64,000 nt of DNA. Source: Gyromitra esculenta. Taxonomy: Eukaryota; Ascomycota; Pezizomycetes; Pezizales; Discinaceae. The notes beneath the pieces were generated by a model. That model saw nothing but the letters and a program-made list of their open reading frames with translations. It was not told the origin of the DNA and did not search any database. Both the position numbers and the translations under genes were made by a program. How positions within the stretch are numbered: the first letter of the stretch is position 1; each line of letters starts with the position of its first letter. The DNA lies in contig JBCAML010000006.1 of the NCBI GenBank assembly GCA_038503075.1, forward strand, positions 1,426,001-1,490,000. Reading direction: 5' to 3'. Of this stretch, positions 61,514 to 64,000 are shown in pieces.

Positions 61514-62954
61514 TTCAACCAACGCCGAAGTTTCTTCCAGATAGTGATGGTATTGGCGCGGATAAAAACTAGGAAGGAGGGGCGACGAGAATGCGAGGGG
61601 AAGGGAATGCCCGCAGTTTAATTAGAGAAGCAGGAAGGGGTTGCCGTTGTCTTTTTTCTTCTTCTCTTTTCCTTTAGTTGCGATTGGTTGGTTGGATCAG
61701 CACTGTATCCCGGTCTAGATAGAGAGGGTAAGAGAGTGAGAGAGTGAAAGTGAGAGAAGGAAGAAGCAGGATACCGGAGAATATATCAATATGCTGGTTA
61801 TTTTTTTTTTGCGTTTTCGACCAGATGAATGGTAAATATATGAACAGAAGTAACATTGCATTTCCCTTGATTCTGTATTTTTGAACACTCGTTGAATCGC
61901 GGCTAAATGCTTGTTTTTGTTTTCTCTCTCTCTCTCCCCCTTGTTTGCTTTTTTCTCTAGCTTTCTTCATTTAGAAGAGACTGTCGTGGTGGTGGTGGTT
62001 GTCAAGAGATGGAATTTGTAAATTTCTTTGATTCATTCTGTATATTCTGCTTAGTTGTTTATGTGACATACTACCTACGGCAACGGCATACTCAACCCCC
62101 CTCTCTTGATCGCTGTGTTCGACGGGATTCAGATCTTTCAACAATGCGTATGTATGGTGGTCAGGCCAACATAGAACTGACGACTTGGAAGTCCCATCGT
62201 GTTCCTAGCTCACCGCCGAAGCATCACATGAAGGGAAGGGGGCGCTTCACCGCTCGGCAGGGCCTAGGTAGAGGAATACACACATGTAGGTACCGGTAGC
62301 ACTACAAATCACAGCTTGACATCTACGCTATACCGGAAGAGCCTCGGCATCGTGCCCAGCTTGTAAGCCCAGATGTGATTCGGGATTGATTGGGTATGGA
62401 CGTCATGTCATGTGTGTCTTAAAACGGCAGTTGTGGGTTCTCTGCCTGGAGAAACATGGAAAAAGGAAATAATATTCGACTTTTATGGCACTGTATTTCA
62501 CAGCAGTGAGTTTGTATGCTCGATACTGCTGCGCATGCTGCTTAGAACACGTACCTAAGAAAACTCGACTAAAAGAGAATAGAGTAGTTCTGGGGGTTAC
62601 GTGTATGTTTAATAGTAAATGCCAAAGAATAGTATCTAATATGCAAACATAGCATCTCGATCGCATAGGGATGCATTAAGTAAACGGTGTTGCAGAAGGG
62701 AATACGTGGAACGGAAGGCTTGGCAGCTGGCCGCAGAACTGGTTACGGGTAATGCAGATGCATGTGCTAGTACTCACGATTCCTGGAAATCCCATCAAAA
62801 GTCTCTCCCCCCTCCAGAGAGCTCAGCTGCCCAGTTGCTTCCCCAACAGTTCCCTGGCTACTTTCCTTACTTTATCCCCTTCATCTTCTTCCTTCTCATC
62901 CTCCTCTCCCTCTTCCCTCAATCTCTTCCCAGTTTATTCACTGTATACTTATAT
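61514..62954. other. Intergenic region
   Basis: About 1.4 kb. Contains CT-rich tracts (about 61920-61945) and a pyrimidine-rich promoter-like stretch (62860-62930) upstream of the glycerol-3-phosphate dehydrogenase gene. No other gene was seen. Confidence 0.55.
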
Positions 62955-64000
62955 ATGCCACTTCCCCCATCAGCTTCTGCTTTTCTGTTGAGTCCTTCTG
63001 CTGCCATTGCCACAAGTACCACTACGAACACTGCTATTGCCACTAGACGACTTGCCCATATTACACGGACGCTTGCTGGTGCTGCAAAAATGACGAACGC
63101 CCCGACTAAGAAGCATAGGGTCACTGTTGTGGGCTCTGGGAATTGGTAGGGCTGACTCCTGTTGAGATTTTCGTTTCTTTTTCCCACAGCTTCTGCTACA
63201 GCCTTCCCCAGCATTGTGAAATAACGAAATAGAATGTTCTAAATAAAAATCATCGAATGCTGATTTTGACTGAGTGAATTGAAGGGGGAGTGCAATTGCC
63301 AAAATTGTTGCTGAGAATACCAAAGCCCACCCTGAAATCTTCCACCCTGAAGTTAAAATGTTCGTACCTCTCCCGTACCTTCTGATGAGCCTCAAGCACG
63401 ATCTCCGAGCTGAAATCCAACTTCCAGGTGGGTCTATGAGGAAAACTACCAGCTCTCCTCGAACCACCCCGCCTACGACCCCGCCAAACACTCCCAGCCC
63501 GAAAAGCTCACCACCCTAATCAACACTCTCCACGAGAATGTTAAATACCTCCCGTCGATCGCGCTCCCGGATAACGTCATCGCAACCCCCGACCTTCGCA
63601 CCGCCGCATCGGATGCAACACTCCTAGTCTTCAATGTCCCACATCAATTCGTGTCCAACATCTGTAACCAGCTCGAGGGCTCCTGTTTGCCGTACGCTCG
63701 TGCAGTATCGTGCATCAAGGGTGTCGATGTGTCCCCGGAAGGTGTGTCCCTGTTCTCCGACACAATTGGCAGACGTCTCGGAATATACTGCGGCGCGCTG
63801 TCCGGCGCAAACATCGCGAACGAGGTCGCTGCCGAAAAGTTTTCCGAAACCACCATTGCGTATAGCCCACCAACCGGACCGACAAAGGACTATCCCAACG
63901 GCCTAGCAGCTGTTCCGGAAGACCTACCGAGAGTTGACCATTCACTCCTCAAGACCCTCTTCCACAGACCTTACTTCCATGTACGTCTCGTCTCTGACGT
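62955..64000 (+). CDS. GPD1: NAD-dependent glycerol-3-phosphate dehydrogenase (partial, runs off window)
   Basis: Exons 62955-63145 (or from 63090), 63285-63359 and 63428-64000, with the 3' part beyond the window. The enzyme reduces dihydroxyacetone phosphate to glycerol-3-phosphate for glycerol and lipid synthesis and NADH reoxidation. Motifs: VTVVGSGNWGSAIAK (NAD fold), EVKMWVYEEN, HENVKYLPSIALP, LVFNVPHQF, CIKGVD, GALSGANIANEV and HRPYFHVRLVSD. Two in-frame starts exist. The ATG at 63090 (MTNAPTKKHR, A at -3) gives the usual cytosolic form. The ATG at 62955 adds 45 residues rich in S, T, A with R and K and no acidic residue, resembling a mitochondrial leader. Intron 2 uses an unusual GTTCGT donor, supported by the restored MWVYEE. 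Confidence 0.93.

Noticed and set aside
62970..63491. 173-codon minus-strand frame
   Set aside because: Antisense to GPD1 exons and introns; shadow frame.

Overview
The window is nuclear DNA from a filamentous ascomycete (Pezizomycotina). The evidence is short introns (about 50-240 bp) with CTAAC/CTGAC-type branch points, fungal-only families (F-box/ankyrin, HeLo-like/pseudokinase, hemerythrin-like, DUF7907-like secreted protein, PL4 lyase) and long degenerate intergenic spaces filled with old repeats. Twelve protein-coding genes in 64 kb is sparse. This would suit a repeat-expanded genome such as a Pezizales (truffle or morel relative), but the species cannot be fixed from the sequence alone.

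Layout. 0-12.5 kb: a LINE RNase H relic, a hemerythrin-like protein (1896-2834), a long repeat-relic spacer containing a LINE 3' end, then a CBM48/AMPK-beta-like protein with a Ser-rich tail (11538-12518). 12.5-26 kb: two adjacent foldback elements, an F-box/ankyrin protein (17265-17945), a TDT-family anion/dicarboxylate transporter in seven exons (20819-22422) and, convergent to it, a secreted rhamnogalacturonan lyase in four exons (23624-25795, minus). 26-45 kb: repeat-dominated DNA with two structured non-autonomous elements, tRNA-like relics and hairpins. It carries only two recognisable genes, a small secreted DUF7907-like protein (31428-32277) and a multi-pass membrane protein (38631-39984). 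45-51 kb: a HeLo-like/pseudokinase protein (45062-46718) and a large F-box protein (48249-50618, minus). 51.9-64 kb: a compact housekeeping block, all on the plus strand: glycogen debranching enzyme, DAHP synthase, cytochrome c1 and NAD-glycerol-3-phosphate dehydrogenase, the last cut by the window end.

Functional links. The right-hand block is core carbon and energy metabolism (glycogen breakdown, shikimate entry, respiratory complex III, glycerol synthesis and redox balance), but gene spacing suggests neighbours rather than one regulated cluster. The left and centre are accessory-like: pectin degradation, a secreted small protein, transport, and probable self/non-self or ubiquitin-ligase adaptor families. 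I reconstructed all exon structures by hand from splice signals and remembered family sequences. No search was run. The most notable points are two GC-AG introns, a 9-nt micro-exon plus a 6-nt first coding exon in DAHP synthase, a possible dual-start mitochondrial leader on GPD1, and several undescribed-looking small repeat elements with subterminal repeats. I found no CRISPR, rRNA or convincing intact tRNA gene, and no obviously new multi-gene system.
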